Shown: positions 15,002-22,293 of the stretch, piece after piece
Layout: each line of letters begins with the position of its first letter
How positions within the stretch are numbered: position 1 is the stretch's first letter
NCBI GenBank assembly: GCA_052144935.1
Contig: JBKQPR010000183.1
Coordinates: forward strand, 1 to 26,797
DNA from: JOPF133 sp052144935
Lineage (GTDB): Bacteria; Acidobacteriota; Terriglobia; Bryobacterales; Bryobacteraceae
DNA: 26,797 bases
Direction of reading: 5' to 3'
Program-made: the position numbers and the translations under genes
The notes under the pieces: generated by a model
Told to the model about the DNA's origin: nothing
What the model saw: only the letters and a program-made list of their open reading frames with translations
Databases searched by the model: none

Positions 15002-15517
15002 TTGCCGCCCAAGCCCCCGAACGTCATCGCGATTTATCCCGGATCGTTCGACCCGATTACCAACGGTCATCTCGATCTGATCCAGCGGGGCTCGCGGCTG
15101 TTTGACCGGTTGATCGTTTCGATCCTGCGGAATGAAAGCAAAATGCCGCTCTTCTCGGTCGAAGAGCGGATGGAAATGCTGCGCGAGGTAGTTCACGTTT
15201 ATCCCAACGTGCAGGTCGATTCCTTCGACGGGTTGCTGGTGGACCATGCGTCCGCGCACTCGGCTACCGTCCTGCTGCGCGGGATTCGAGCGATCTCGGA
15301 TTACGAGTTCGAGCTGCAGATGGCGCTTATGAACCGCCGGCTGCGGCCGGGTGTGGAAACGGTTTTCCTGATGTCTCACGAAGCGTATTCGTTTATCAGC
15401 TCGCGGCTGGTGAAGGAAGTGTTCGGGCTGGGGGGCAATATCAGCGGGCTGGTGCCGGCCTCGGTAGAAGCGCGGCTGCACCAGCGGCTATCTCAAATTC
15501 AAACCAAAGGGGCTTAG
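15002..15517 (+). CDS. coaD: Phosphopantetheine adenylyltransferase CoaD
   Basis: A 171-residue nucleotidyltransferase making dephospho-CoA from 4'-phosphopantetheine and ATP, the penultimate step of CoA synthesis. The diagnostic YPGSFDPITNGHLDLIQRG (TxGH motif), LLRGIRAISDYEFELQMALMNRRL and SYAFISSR-like YSFISSRLVKEV with GGNISGLVP are all present, at normal family length. The only in-frame start close to the motif is TTG at 15002. A TAGAAT at 14989-14994 ends seven bases before it and no Shine-Dalgarno is visible, so translation may start from a leaderless mRNA. The aminotransferase gene begins ten bases after the stop. Confidence 0.95.
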   Translation: MPPKPPNVIAIYPGSFDPITNGHLDLIQRGSRLFDRLIVSILRNESKMPLFSVEERMEMLREVVHVYPNVQVDSFDGLLVDHASAHSATVLLRGIRAISDYEFELQMALMNRRLRPGVETVFLMSHEAYSFISSRLVKEVFGLGGNISGLVPASVEARLHQRLSQIQTKGA

Positions 15518-15527
15518 TTTTCAAATC

Positions 15528-16718
15528 ATGCAGGCAGTAGCAAACCCGATTGCGGAACGTATCTCAAGCATCAGCGTAAGCTCCACGTCGAGGGTTTCGG
15601 CGGAAGCCGAGCGGCTGCGCTCGGGGGGCGCGGACGTGGTGGATTTCGGAGCGGGGGAACCGGACTTCCCCACGCCGGACAACATCAAGCAGGCGGCCGT
15701 GCGCGCGCTGGAGCGGAACTTCACCAAGTATACGGCCACCGGCGGCACGGCCGAGTTGAAGAAGGCCGTGTGCGAACGCCACCGGCTGGATTTCGGCACG
15801 GATTACAAAGCCGGCGAGTGTCTGATGACTGTGGGCGGCAAGCACGCCATCTTCAACCTGATGCAGGCGCTGGTGAACCCGGGCGACGAAGTCGTCATTC
15901 CGGCGCCGTATTGGGTGACTTACAAAGACGTGGTGAACTACGCGGGCGGGCGGTGCGTGTTCGCGGAGACGGACGAGGAGCTGGGCTTCGCGCTGACGGC
16001 CGGCCTGGTGGAGCGGCAGCTTACGCCGCGCACCCGCATGGTGATCGTCAACTCGCCCTCGAATCCTTCGGGCGCGGTGGTGGAACGGGGGGAGTTCGAG
16101 AAGATTTTCCGGCTCACCAGCGAGCGCGGCATCTACCTGATGACCGACGAATGCTATTGCAAGTTCCTGTACGACAGCCAGCCGTTCTCCATCGCGTCGG
16201 TGGCGGGGGCCAAGGAAACCGTGGTGGTGGCGGGATCGCTTTCCAAGACCTATGCCATGACGGGCTGGCGCATCGGGTTCGCCCTGGCGCCGGAGGCGGT
16301 GGTGGGGGCGATGGTAAAATTGCAGAGCCATTCCACGTCCAACCCGACCTCGATTTCGCAGAAGGCGGCGGTGGAGGCGTTGTGCGGACCGCAGGATTCC
16401 GTGGCCGCGATGCTGGCCGAATACCGGAAGAGGCGCGATTTCGTGGTGGCGCGGTTGCGGCAGATTCCGGGCGTCCGGTGCGCCGAGCCGCAAGGGGCCT
16501 TCTACGCCTACCCCAACGTGTCGGTGGCAATGGGCGGGGACGGCATCCGGGACACGCTGCAATTCTCCGAGAAGCTGCTGGCGGAAGCGCAGGTGGCAGT
16601 GGTTCCCGGGGAGGCTTTTGGGACGGACCGGCACGTGCGGATTTCCTACGCCACCTCGATGAAGGAACTGGAACGCGGGCTGGAGAGGTTTCATCGGTTC
16701 GTGGTAGGGCACTCGTAG
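15528..16718 (+). CDS. Class I PLP-dependent aspartate-type aminotransferase
   Basis: A 396-residue class I/II aminotransferase of the aspartate/aromatic subgroup (type Ib, about 390-400 residues). It has GAGEPDFPTP (41-50), the cofactor-binding NSPSNPSG with N180, TDECY (206-210), the PLP lysine K240 in GSLSKTYAMTGWRIG, and the C-terminal VRISYATS with the carboxylate-binding arginine. It most likely transfers amino groups between aspartate and 2-oxoglutarate, and related enzymes also act on prephenate, which cannot be separated here. It follows coaD by ten bases and is probably cotranscribed with it. Confidence 0.93.
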   Translation: MQAVANPIAERISSISVSSTSRVSAEAERLRSGGADVVDFGAGEPDFPTPDNIKQAAVRALERNFTKYTATGGTAELKKAVCERHRLDFGTDYKAGECLMTVGGKHAIFNLMQALVNPGDEVVIPAPYWVTYKDVVNYAGGRCVFAETDEELGFALTAGLVERQLTPRTRMVIVNSPSNPSGAVVERGEFEKIFRLTSERGIYLMTDECYCKFLYDSQPFSIASVAGAKETVVVAGSLSKTYAMTGWRIGFALAPEAVVGAMVKLQSHSTSNPTSISQKAAVEALCGPQDSVAAMLAEYRKRRDFVVARLRQIPGVRCAEPQGAFYAYPNVSVAMGGDGIRDTLQFSEKLLAEAQVAVVPGEAFGTDRHVRISYATSMKELERGLERFHRFVVGHS

Positions 16719-16798
16719 AACAAGGGGTTATTGGCCGCCGTTCATCTGCGGCCTGATCTCCTTTCCCATTCTTGCGGCCGCCGCTCCGGCACGCTTCA

Positions 16799-16823
16799 GA
16801 GCCGCGACCGTGAGGGAGCGGTT
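16799..16823 (-). repeat. Single arm of the 25-bp dispersed element
   Basis: The reverse complement matches the left arm of the 9081-9136 hairpin at 22 of 25 positions. It lies in the spacer before the isomerase gene and argues against the upstream in-frame start at 16731. Confidence 0.7.
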
Positions 16824-16862
16824 GCACCGGCAGCGCCTAAGTTGATGGACAGCCATTCTCCG

Positions 16863-17813
16863 ATGACGAAAGCTATTCGCCTCACACCCTCGCTGCGCGA
16901 GAAAGTGTGGGGCCGGACGCACCTGGCGCCGTGGTTTCCGGATGCCGGGAAGCCCACGGGCGAAGCCTGGTTTCTGGCGGATCGCGACCTGCCGCTGCTG
17001 GTGAAGCTGATCTTCACTTCGGAGCGGCTCTCGGTGCAGGTGCATCCCGACGACGGCGAGGATGGGCCGCGCGGCAAGACCGAGATGTGGCGCATCCTGG
17101 AGGCCGAGCCGGGCGCCGAAATCGCGCTGGGGTTCCGCGAACCCATCACGCGCGAGCGCCTGTGGGAGGCGACGCGCACGGGCGAGGTGGAGCAGCTTGT
17201 GCGCTGGGTTTCGGTGAAGGCCGGCGAAACCTACTTCACCCCGGCGCACACGGTACACGCCATCGGAGCGGGGATTGTGCTGTGCGAGATCCAGCAGAAT
17301 TCGGACGTGACTTACCGGCTATGGGATTACGGCCGGCCGCGGGAGATCCACGTGGACAAGGCCGTGCCGATCGCCGATCTGGGCGTGCACCCCGGCGCGT
17401 CGCTGCCCGTGCCGCTGCCGGACGGACGCGAAGAGCTGGTGCGGTCGAAGCATTTCATCACCGAATTGGTTCCGCTGGCGGCGGGAGAGCAGCGGACGCT
17501 GGAGCCCGAGAAGTGCCAGTTGTGGATTGCCATCGAAGGCAGCGGCTCGATCGGCGAGGAGCCGTTTCGCACGGGCGAGGTATGGCTGATGCCGGAAGAG
17601 GGCCCGCAGCCGGCGGTGGCCTCCCAGAGCGGGGCGCGGCTGTTGCGGACGTACGTGCCGGGGGCAGATCTGTCGACGACGCGTCACGCCGCTGGCACGG
17701 GCAGATCGCTTCACTTCACGGCGTCTCTTCGAGTCTCAGCAACAGCACGGCTCGATTCGATCCGAGAAAATCGTGGATTCGCGCGGCTTTACGCCGGAGG
17801 AGATGCTCTATGA
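16863..17813 (+). CDS. manA: Class I mannose-6-phosphate isomerase
   Basis: A 316-residue cupin-type phosphomannose isomerase interconverting mannose 6-phosphate and fructose 6-phosphate. Metal ligands are visible as Q59 and H61 (SVQVHPDD), E74 (GKTEMW) and H132 (PAHTVHAIG), with R160 in YGRPREIH as the catalytic arginine; the short form resembles Bacillus ManA. The frame is open from 16731, but that part contains a dispersed repeat. ATG 16863 (or 16845) gives the family N-terminus IRLTPSLREKVWG. Family similarity seems to end near TYVPGADL, and about 46 extra residues follow that run into the 3' end of the convergent toxin gene, suggesting loss of the native stop when the TA module arrived. 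Confidence 0.88.
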   Translation: MTKAIRLTPSLREKVWGRTHLAPWFPDAGKPTGEAWFLADRDLPLLVKLIFTSERLSVQVHPDDGEDGPRGKTEMWRILEAEPGAEIALGFREPITRERLWEATRTGEVEQLVRWVSVKAGETYFTPAHTVHAIGAGIVLCEIQQNSDVTYRLWDYGRPREIHVDKAVPIADLGVHPGASLPVPLPDGREELVRSKHFITELVPLAAGEQRTLEPEKCQLWIAIEGSGSIGEEPFRTGEVWLMPEEGPQPAVASQSGARLLRTYVPGADLSTTRHAAGTGRSLHFTASLRVSATARLDSIRENRGFARLYAGGDAL

Positions 17814-18063
17814 TCGCCGTTGGGAAATCACATCGCTCGATTCGAATCACTTTAGGAGGGGGTCCCATCCTCTCCACCAAATGAACCAGGTCGCGGTCGG
17901 TACTGACCAGAGCTGAAAATGCCCACTGCCGAGCCCAATTGAAAATGAACGGGTCCGAGGTGCCAATGAGATCATGCTGATAGACGCTCTCCAGCCCAGG
18001 GATAACGTCGCTCAGTTGCCGGATCAATTTGGGCGAAAGGTTTTGGTCGAGAGGGATGCGCAC
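17716..18063 (-). CDS. DUF5615-type PIN-like toxin
   Basis: A 115-residue protein with the pattern of the DUF5615/Mut7-C PIN-like family: N-terminal MRIPLDQNLSPKLIRQL, a central DPFIFNWARQWAFSALVSTDRDL with the second acidic strand, and GPPPKVIRIE. Members are predicted RNases paired with DUF433 antitoxins. The start is GTG, three bases after the antitoxin stop. The first acidic motif reads LDQNLS where E/N-containing forms are common. Its last 98 bases overlap the end of the isomerase gene on the other strand. Confidence 0.82.
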   Translation of the reverse strand: MRIPLDQNLSPKLIRQLSDVIPGLESVYQHDLIGTSDPFIFNWARQWAFSALVSTDRDLVHLVERMGPPPKVIRIERCDFPTAIIEHLLRRKAARIHDFLGSNRAVLLLRLEETP

Positions 18064-18066
18064 GGC

Positions 18067-18291
18067 TCATCGCCGCGCATAGGCGGCATCCGTCGTATCG
18101 GCAGCGAAGGCATAGACTGCCGCGAAGTCGTCTTTCTCGAGGCCAGGGTGCTCCTCGAGAATCTCCTGCTCCGTCATGCCGTGCGCCAACCATCCTAAGA
18201 CATCATTCACCGTGATTCGCATCCCGCGAATGCATGGTTTGCCATCCCGCTTGTCGGGTTCAATGGTAATGCGCGAGTGGATAACGGTCAT
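18067..18291 (-). CDS. DUF433-family antitoxin
   Basis: A 74-residue DUF433 protein: RITIEPDKRDGKPCIRGMRITVNDVLGWLAHGMTEQEILEEHPGLEKDDFAAVYAFAA, the complete family pattern with a C-terminal toxin-binding tail. The longer open frame from 18441 is rejected because ATG 18291 is the usual DUF433 start. A GATAAT on the minus strand ends six bases before it, so a leaderless transcript is possible. It precedes and is coupled to the DUF5615 toxin. Confidence 0.86.
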   Translation of the reverse strand: MTVIHSRITIEPDKRDGKPCIRGMRITVNDVLGWLAHGMTEQEILEEHPGLEKDDFAAVYAFAADTTDAAYARR

Positions 18292-18416
18292 AATTCTATT
18301 ATCGCGCAGCGGCTTTGGCCCGCGAATGGCCTGGCCCGCCTGCCGGAAAAGAACAAGGCGGGTCCGCTCCGAAATCATCCCCAAGGTGTGCGATACTGAC
18401 CTTCCAGGAGGGGCCG

Positions 18417-20234
18417 ATGATTCGCAAGATCTCTCTCGCACTGTGCGCCTTTGTCATGCTGGCAGGCGCGCAAACTCAGACCTCCGGCGACGAGGAAGCG
18501 CCGCCGCGCCAGGCCAACCAGACCATGAAGCAGTTGGTGCGCGGCACCGAGTACGCCGTCGCGTCCATGATGCCGCAGGCCTCGCTCACCGCCGAGCACG
18601 TGCTGCGCGCGGGCGGGAACGCCTTCGACGCCATCGTGGCGGGACAGGCGGTGCTGGGGGTGGTGCAGCCGAATATGAACGGCATGGGCAGCGACGCCAC
18701 GCTGCTGATTTACGACGCGGCCGCGAAAAAAGCCTGGTCCCTCAACGCCGAAGGCACGGCGCCCCGGCTCGCGACCATCGAGTGGTACCAGAAAAACAAA
18801 GACGGCAAGATTCCGGTAAACGATTCGCTGCTTTCCGGAACCGTTCCCGGCGTGATGGATGCCTGGTACATCCTGCTTTCCCGCTGGGGCACCAAGAGCT
18901 TCGGCGAATTGCTGGCGCCGGCCATCGAGCTGTGCGAGCGCGGCGTGCCGGTGGGGCGCACGTTTGGCTCGGCCGCGCTGTGGAAGTATCCCACCAGCCA
19001 GCGCGTCTACGGAGCGCCCGACGGGCAGCGCTGGAAGGATGGGGAAGTCTGGAAGAATCCGGACCTGGCGCGCACGTTCCGCAAACTGGTGGAGGCCGAG
19101 AAAGAGGCCGCGCCTCAGGGCCGCCAGGCCGCTCTGAAGGCCGCCCGCGACCGATTTTACAAAGGCGACATCGCGCGGGAGATGGCCAAGTTTTCCGAGG
19201 AGAACGGCGGGCTGTTCCGGTACGAAGATTTCGCCTCCTACACCGCCAAGCTGGAACAGCCGGTATCCATCGATTACCGCGGCTACACGGTGTATAAGAA
19301 CGCCTCCGCCAGCCAGGGGCCGGCCGAGCTGATCGCGCTCAACCTGCTGGAAGGGTACGACCTGAAGAAAATGGGGCTCAATTCCGCCGACTACATCCAC
19401 ACCTCGGCGGAAGCCATGAAGCTGGCCATGGCGGACCGCGATACCTACCTGGGCGACATGGACTTCATCCGGATTCCCTACACCGGCCTGCTCTCGAAGG
19501 AGTACGCCGCGGTGCGACGGAAGCTGATCGACCCGGCCAAGGCGTCGGTGGAGTTCCGTCCCGGAGACGTGACCGGTTTCGCCGGGGCGGGCTTCCCGTC
19601 GATTGACCGGCCGCGCGACGTCACCACCCACGGCAATGCCGATCACGAAGGCGACACCAGCTACATCGCGGTGGTGGACCGGGCGCGCAACATGATCTCA
19701 TTCACACCCAGCCTGCACAGCGCCTTCGGCACCAAAGTGGTGATGGGCACCCTGGGCTTCATCTTGAATTGCCGCGGCGATTATTATTCGCTGGTGGCCG
19801 GGCACGCCAACGCGCTGGAACCGGGCAAACGGCCTCGCAGCACGCTGCAAGGGACGCTGGTGATGAAGGAGGGGCAGCCGTTCATGATCACGGGCAGCCC
19901 GGGGGCCGACGACCAGTGCCTGCGCACGATTCAGACGCTGCTCAACGTGGTGGAGTTCGGGATGAATGTGCAGCAGGCCATCGAAGCGCCGCGCTGGGCC
20001 ACGCGCAGTTTTCCGGCGTCGCCGTTCCCGCATACGATGTACCCGGGCGACCTTTCGCTGGAGGGGCGCATTCCGGACGCGGTGAGAGACGAACTGTTGC
20101 GCCGCGGCCACAAAGTGGCGATGAAGGGGCCGTGGTCGATGAACGACAGCGCCGCCATCATGGTGGAGGTGGGGACGGGGACGGTCAGCGCCGGGGCCGA
20201 TCCGCGGACTAGCGCGGTGGCGTTGGCTTGGTAG
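18417..20234 (+). CDS. ggt: Secreted gamma-glutamyltransferase-like Ntn hydrolase
   Basis: A 605-residue gamma-glutamyltranspeptidase-family protein that in the family cleaves glutathione and other gamma-glutamyl compounds after autoproteolysis into two chains. A signal peptide is clear (MIRKISLALCAFVMLAGAQT, cleavage probably after residue 18), so it is exported. The large chain has HVLRAGGNAFDAIVAGQAVL and NGMGSDA. The autoprocessing and catalytic threonine is predicted at T414 in HEGDTSYIAVVD, followed by FGTKVVMGTLGFILNC and the GSPGADDQ loop. SD AGGAGG (18406-18411) lies five bases before the ATG, which rules out the upstream frame from 18315. Glutathione specificity is not certain; it belongs to a divergent branch with the ADDQ loop. 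Confidence 0.9.
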   Translation: MIRKISLALCAFVMLAGAQTQTSGDEEAPPRQANQTMKQLVRGTEYAVASMMPQASLTAEHVLRAGGNAFDAIVAGQAVLGVVQPNMNGMGSDATLLIYDAAAKKAWSLNAEGTAPRLATIEWYQKNKDGKIPVNDSLLSGTVPGVMDAWYILLSRWGTKSFGELLAPAIELCERGVPVGRTFGSAALWKYPTSQRVYGAPDGQRWKDGEVWKNPDLARTFRKLVEAEKEAAPQGRQAALKAARDRFYKGDIAREMAKFSEENGGLFRYEDFASYTAKLEQPVSIDYRGYTVYKNASASQGPAELIALNLLEGYDLKKMGLNSADYIHTSAEAMKLAMADRDTYLGDMDFIRIPYTGLLSKEYAAVRRKLIDPAKASVEFRPGDVTGFAGAGFPSIDRPRDVTTHGNADHEGDTSYIAVVDRARNMISFTPSLHSAFGTKVVMGTLGFILNCRGDYYSLVAGHANALEPGKRPRSTLQGTLVMKEGQPFMITGSPGADDQCLRTIQTLLNVVEFGMNVQQAIEAPRWATRSFPASPFPHTMYPGDLSLEGRIPDAVRDELLRRGHKVAMKGPWSMNDSAAIMVEVGTGTVSAGADPRTSAVALAW

Positions 20235-20295
20235 GGAGCGGGCCACGCGGAGGCGGGCTGCGAGATCCTGACCGTGAGATTCGGTGTTGTTCCGG

Positions 20296-20320
20296 AACCG
20301 CTCGCTAACGCTCGCGGCTC
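20296..20320 (+). repeat. Single arm of the 25-bp dispersed element
   Basis: Matches the left arm of the 9081-9136 hairpin at 22 of 25 positions, same orientation. A short flanking CCGG...CCGG repeat surrounds it. It sits in the gene-free stretch after ggt. Confidence 0.7.
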
Positions 20321-20460
20321 CGATTGTCCGGTCGTGAGGGACTGTTTCAGGCAACAGTACAAACATCACTGGCCGGAGACCTGGCGCTCGTACGGGCGGG
20401 CGGACTGGGGCCTCCGCCGGGCCAGGAGGGCGCCCCAAGCGAACCGCCGCACCGGGGCGA

Positions 20461-20663
20461 TTCCGAACATCGATGTTCGGAAATTCCAGACTGTTTTACT
20501 GAAAACAAACAACTTAAGTGGAGACGGACCGAACATCGATGTTCGGAATCTCCGGTCTCGTAAACGACTGCCGGCCCGTTTTTGGACATGCATGTCCAGG
20601 AAAATGGGGACGTTTATTGAAAACAAATCAGTTATTGGTTGCGGGTTGGACATGCATGTCCAA
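20461..20663. repeat. Array of four perfect palindromes in two paired units
   Basis: Four exact palindromes occur: 20461-20482 (22 bp) and 20529-20546 (18 bp) share the core CCGAACATCGATGTTCGG, while 20583-20598 (16 bp) and 20646-20663 (18 bp) share TTGGACATGCATGTCCAA or its core. All fit GRACAT-NN-ATGTYC, with symmetric changes in both arms. Spacers within each pair are 46 and 47 bp and both contain TGAAAACAAA near their centre (20500-20509 and 20618-20627); 36 bp separates the pairs. The rest of 20235-20816 has no gene. Function unknown. Confidence 0.9.
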
Positions 20664-20816
20664 AAGCCGCTTCCTTCGGACCGATTCGCTCTCGCGAACC
20701 CTCCCCAAGCCACATTGTATGTCACGCGCTGCGGGAGGCCCGGCGGAGGGAAATCGGACTCGGCCGGTAAGTGGTTGAATTGGATGGCGTTGGAGGCGCA
20801 GAAAAAATCGGCGAAC

Positions 20817-21611
20817 TTAGTGAACGACTCTGCCAACAACCGTCCGCATGGCCAGTCTCTGAACCACGAGATCCGATTGCGCCCAAGCGCGGTACCGCTC
20901 GCCAGCCTCCCGCAGTTAGATAGCGCTGAGAAACTCCTCCCTGACGATTTGCCCGCCGACCTTCTCGATCGCTTGAGACCAGAGCGCAGCGTGCTCCTCA
21001 AATTGGGGTTGCCCGCGTTCCGCAACTTCGTCCTGGAGGTGACTTTCCACGTCAAGAAGCCCGGCGGATCGAAATAACTGCGGGAGGCGATCGGCCATCC
21101 GGTTGTCCTAGCCATGCGCCTCACGCCAGGCCAGGAATGCCCGGTAGAAGTTCCGGAACCCGGCCGGCGGATCGGGCGCCCATTGGTTCAGGACGTGATT
21201 GTAGTCGAGGACCACGAGCAGTCCCGAAGGCCTGGCGGCTTGGCTCATCCGGAGGACCGCCTGGCCGGGATCGGCGATCCATTGGAGAGTTCTGGCCGCG
21301 GTCACGACATCGAACCGGTCGCGGAAAGTCAGGGTTGTGGCGTCGCCCGGTTCGAAATGGAGGTTGGGCAGGCCGGCGTGCGAGCGGCGGGCAATCTCCA
21401 GGAGACCGGCATCGCGATCGACGCCGGTCACCGATCCCAGGGCGCCGACCGCCTCCGCAATTCCCGAGGTGATCGCGCCGGTCCCACAGCCAACATCCAG
21501 GACAGAAAGACCGGGGCGGAGCAACCCGGCCATGTAGCGATGGTCTCGCTGGAGGGTGCGGCGGCTTAATATGCGGGGATCGGATTGGTGCGATTGGGTG
21601 TGGCCGTCCAT
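20817..21611 (-). pseudogene. SAM-dependent methyltransferase broken by two in-frame stops
   Basis: The minus strand encodes a UbiE/Methyltransf_11-type enzyme with motif I VLDVGCGTG (37-45), VTGVDRD, the PGDATTLTF strand and VLDYNHVLNQW. At codon 168 a TAG (21108-21110) stands where relatives have Trp in an NGWDNRMAD-type segment, and the same frame goes on with DNRMADRLPQLFRSAGLLDVESHLQDEV. A second stop, TAA at 20916-20918 (codon 232), is again followed in frame by LREAGERYRAWAQSD, the usual C-terminal helix, to a final TAA at 20817-20819. The total of 264 positions is normal family length with no frameshift, so these look like two nonsense mutations. It follows the cupin gene by 15 bases on the same strand. 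Confidence 0.8.
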
Positions 21612-21626
21612 GGTTTCACCAGCGCT

Positions 21627-22109
21627 TCAGCGAATGCTGGAGATTAGCCAGGCGAGGTAAGCGGGCGCGCCGGGATCGCCCTCGCGGGGGGCCCAGGGCG
21701 CAAACTCCTTGTCGTTGGACGCCGAATAGGGGCCGGGCTTCACTTCGTAGCATACGGCGTGCGGCGTGAGCACGGCGATGGTGTGCCAGATGGCCGGCGC
21801 CAGGTCGGCCCCCAGAGGGTCGCCGCCCAGCAGCGTGATGGCGTCGATCTCTCCGCCGGGATGGAAGGTGAAAAGCGCCACGCGGCCCTCCAGCACCAGG
21901 AACGATTCGGATTTGGGCGGATTCCAGTGGCGATGCGGAGCCACATAGGTCCCTTGGATCATGACGTTCAGGAAGCGGTGCGGATTGTCTTCCGGGCTGG
22001 CGTGGAAATTGTGGTTGACGCGCAAACGCGGCGATTGGCGCGCGCGCTCGATGAGACCGGCGATCAAAGCCGAATCCAGAAGCTGCAGGCCCTTCATCCC
22101 TTTCATCAT
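21627..22109 (-). CDS. WbuC-family cupin protein
   Basis: A 160-residue WbuC-type small cupin. Family features are RARQSPRLRVNHNFHASPEDNPHRFLNVM, the metal-binding GTYVAPHRHWNPPKSESFLVLEG (H59, H61, E68), and HTIAVLTPHAVCYEVKPGPY near the C-terminus. WbuC proteins occur in O-antigen and other envelope polysaccharide loci; their reaction is not established. Here it forms a pair with the broken methyltransferase just downstream. Several ATG codons lie close together at the start (22109, 22106, 22097), so the exact start is uncertain. Confidence 0.85.
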   Translation of the reverse strand: MMKGMKGLQLLDSALIAGLIERARQSPRLRVNHNFHASPEDNPHRFLNVMIQGTYVAPHRHWNPPKSESFLVLEGRVALFTFHPGGEIDAITLLGGDPLGADLAPAIWHTIAVLTPHAVCYEVKPGPYSASNDKEFAPWAPREGDPGAPAYLAWLISSIR

Positions 22110-22153
22110 GGCGGATTAAGATGGTCTATGGCCAGGGTCAGGCCGCCTCTCAC

Positions 22154-22248
22154 CGCGGAGACGCGGAGATAACGGAGGAAGCGCGGAGAGAAGCAAGAAG
22201 AGAATTGGTTTTTCTCCGCGCTTCCTCCGTTATCTCCGTGTCTCCGCG
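22154..22248. repeat. Hairpin repeat, copy 2 (CGCGGAGACG type)
   Basis: The 36-base arms 22154-22189 and 22213-22248 are complementary at 35 of 36 positions around a 23-base A/G-rich loop. Both arms carry CGCGGAGAC, CGGAGATAACGGAGGAAG and CGCGGAGA. It shares the outer motif and AAGCGCGGAGA with the 12081-12200 element but differs in the middle, where changes occur symmetrically in both arms. It sits 46 bases before the pckG start. Confidence 0.85.
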
Positions 22249-22293
22249 ATGAAGCTCATGGCGGTCTGAGGCAAGGTCCAGGGAGAGAACAAG

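Noticed and set aside
15564..16712. 382-codon minus-strand frame antisense to the aminotransferase
   Set aside because: Arg/His-rich shadow with no recognisable domain.
18315..18416. Longer start for the gamma-glutamyltransferase
   Set aside because: The signal peptide begins at 18417 with AGGAGG five bases upstream; the extension would bury it.
20461..20663. CRISPR array or LexA operators
   Set aside because: Only two copies of each palindrome type, no cas genes, and GAAC/GTTC half-sites are 6 bp apart rather than the 4 bp of the Gram-positive SOS box.
20274..21077. 267-codon plus-strand frame over the palindromes and the methyltransferase
   Set aside because: It reads through repeats (repeating PNIDVR and DMHVQK peptides come from the palindromes) and then antisense to the methyltransferase; not a credible protein.
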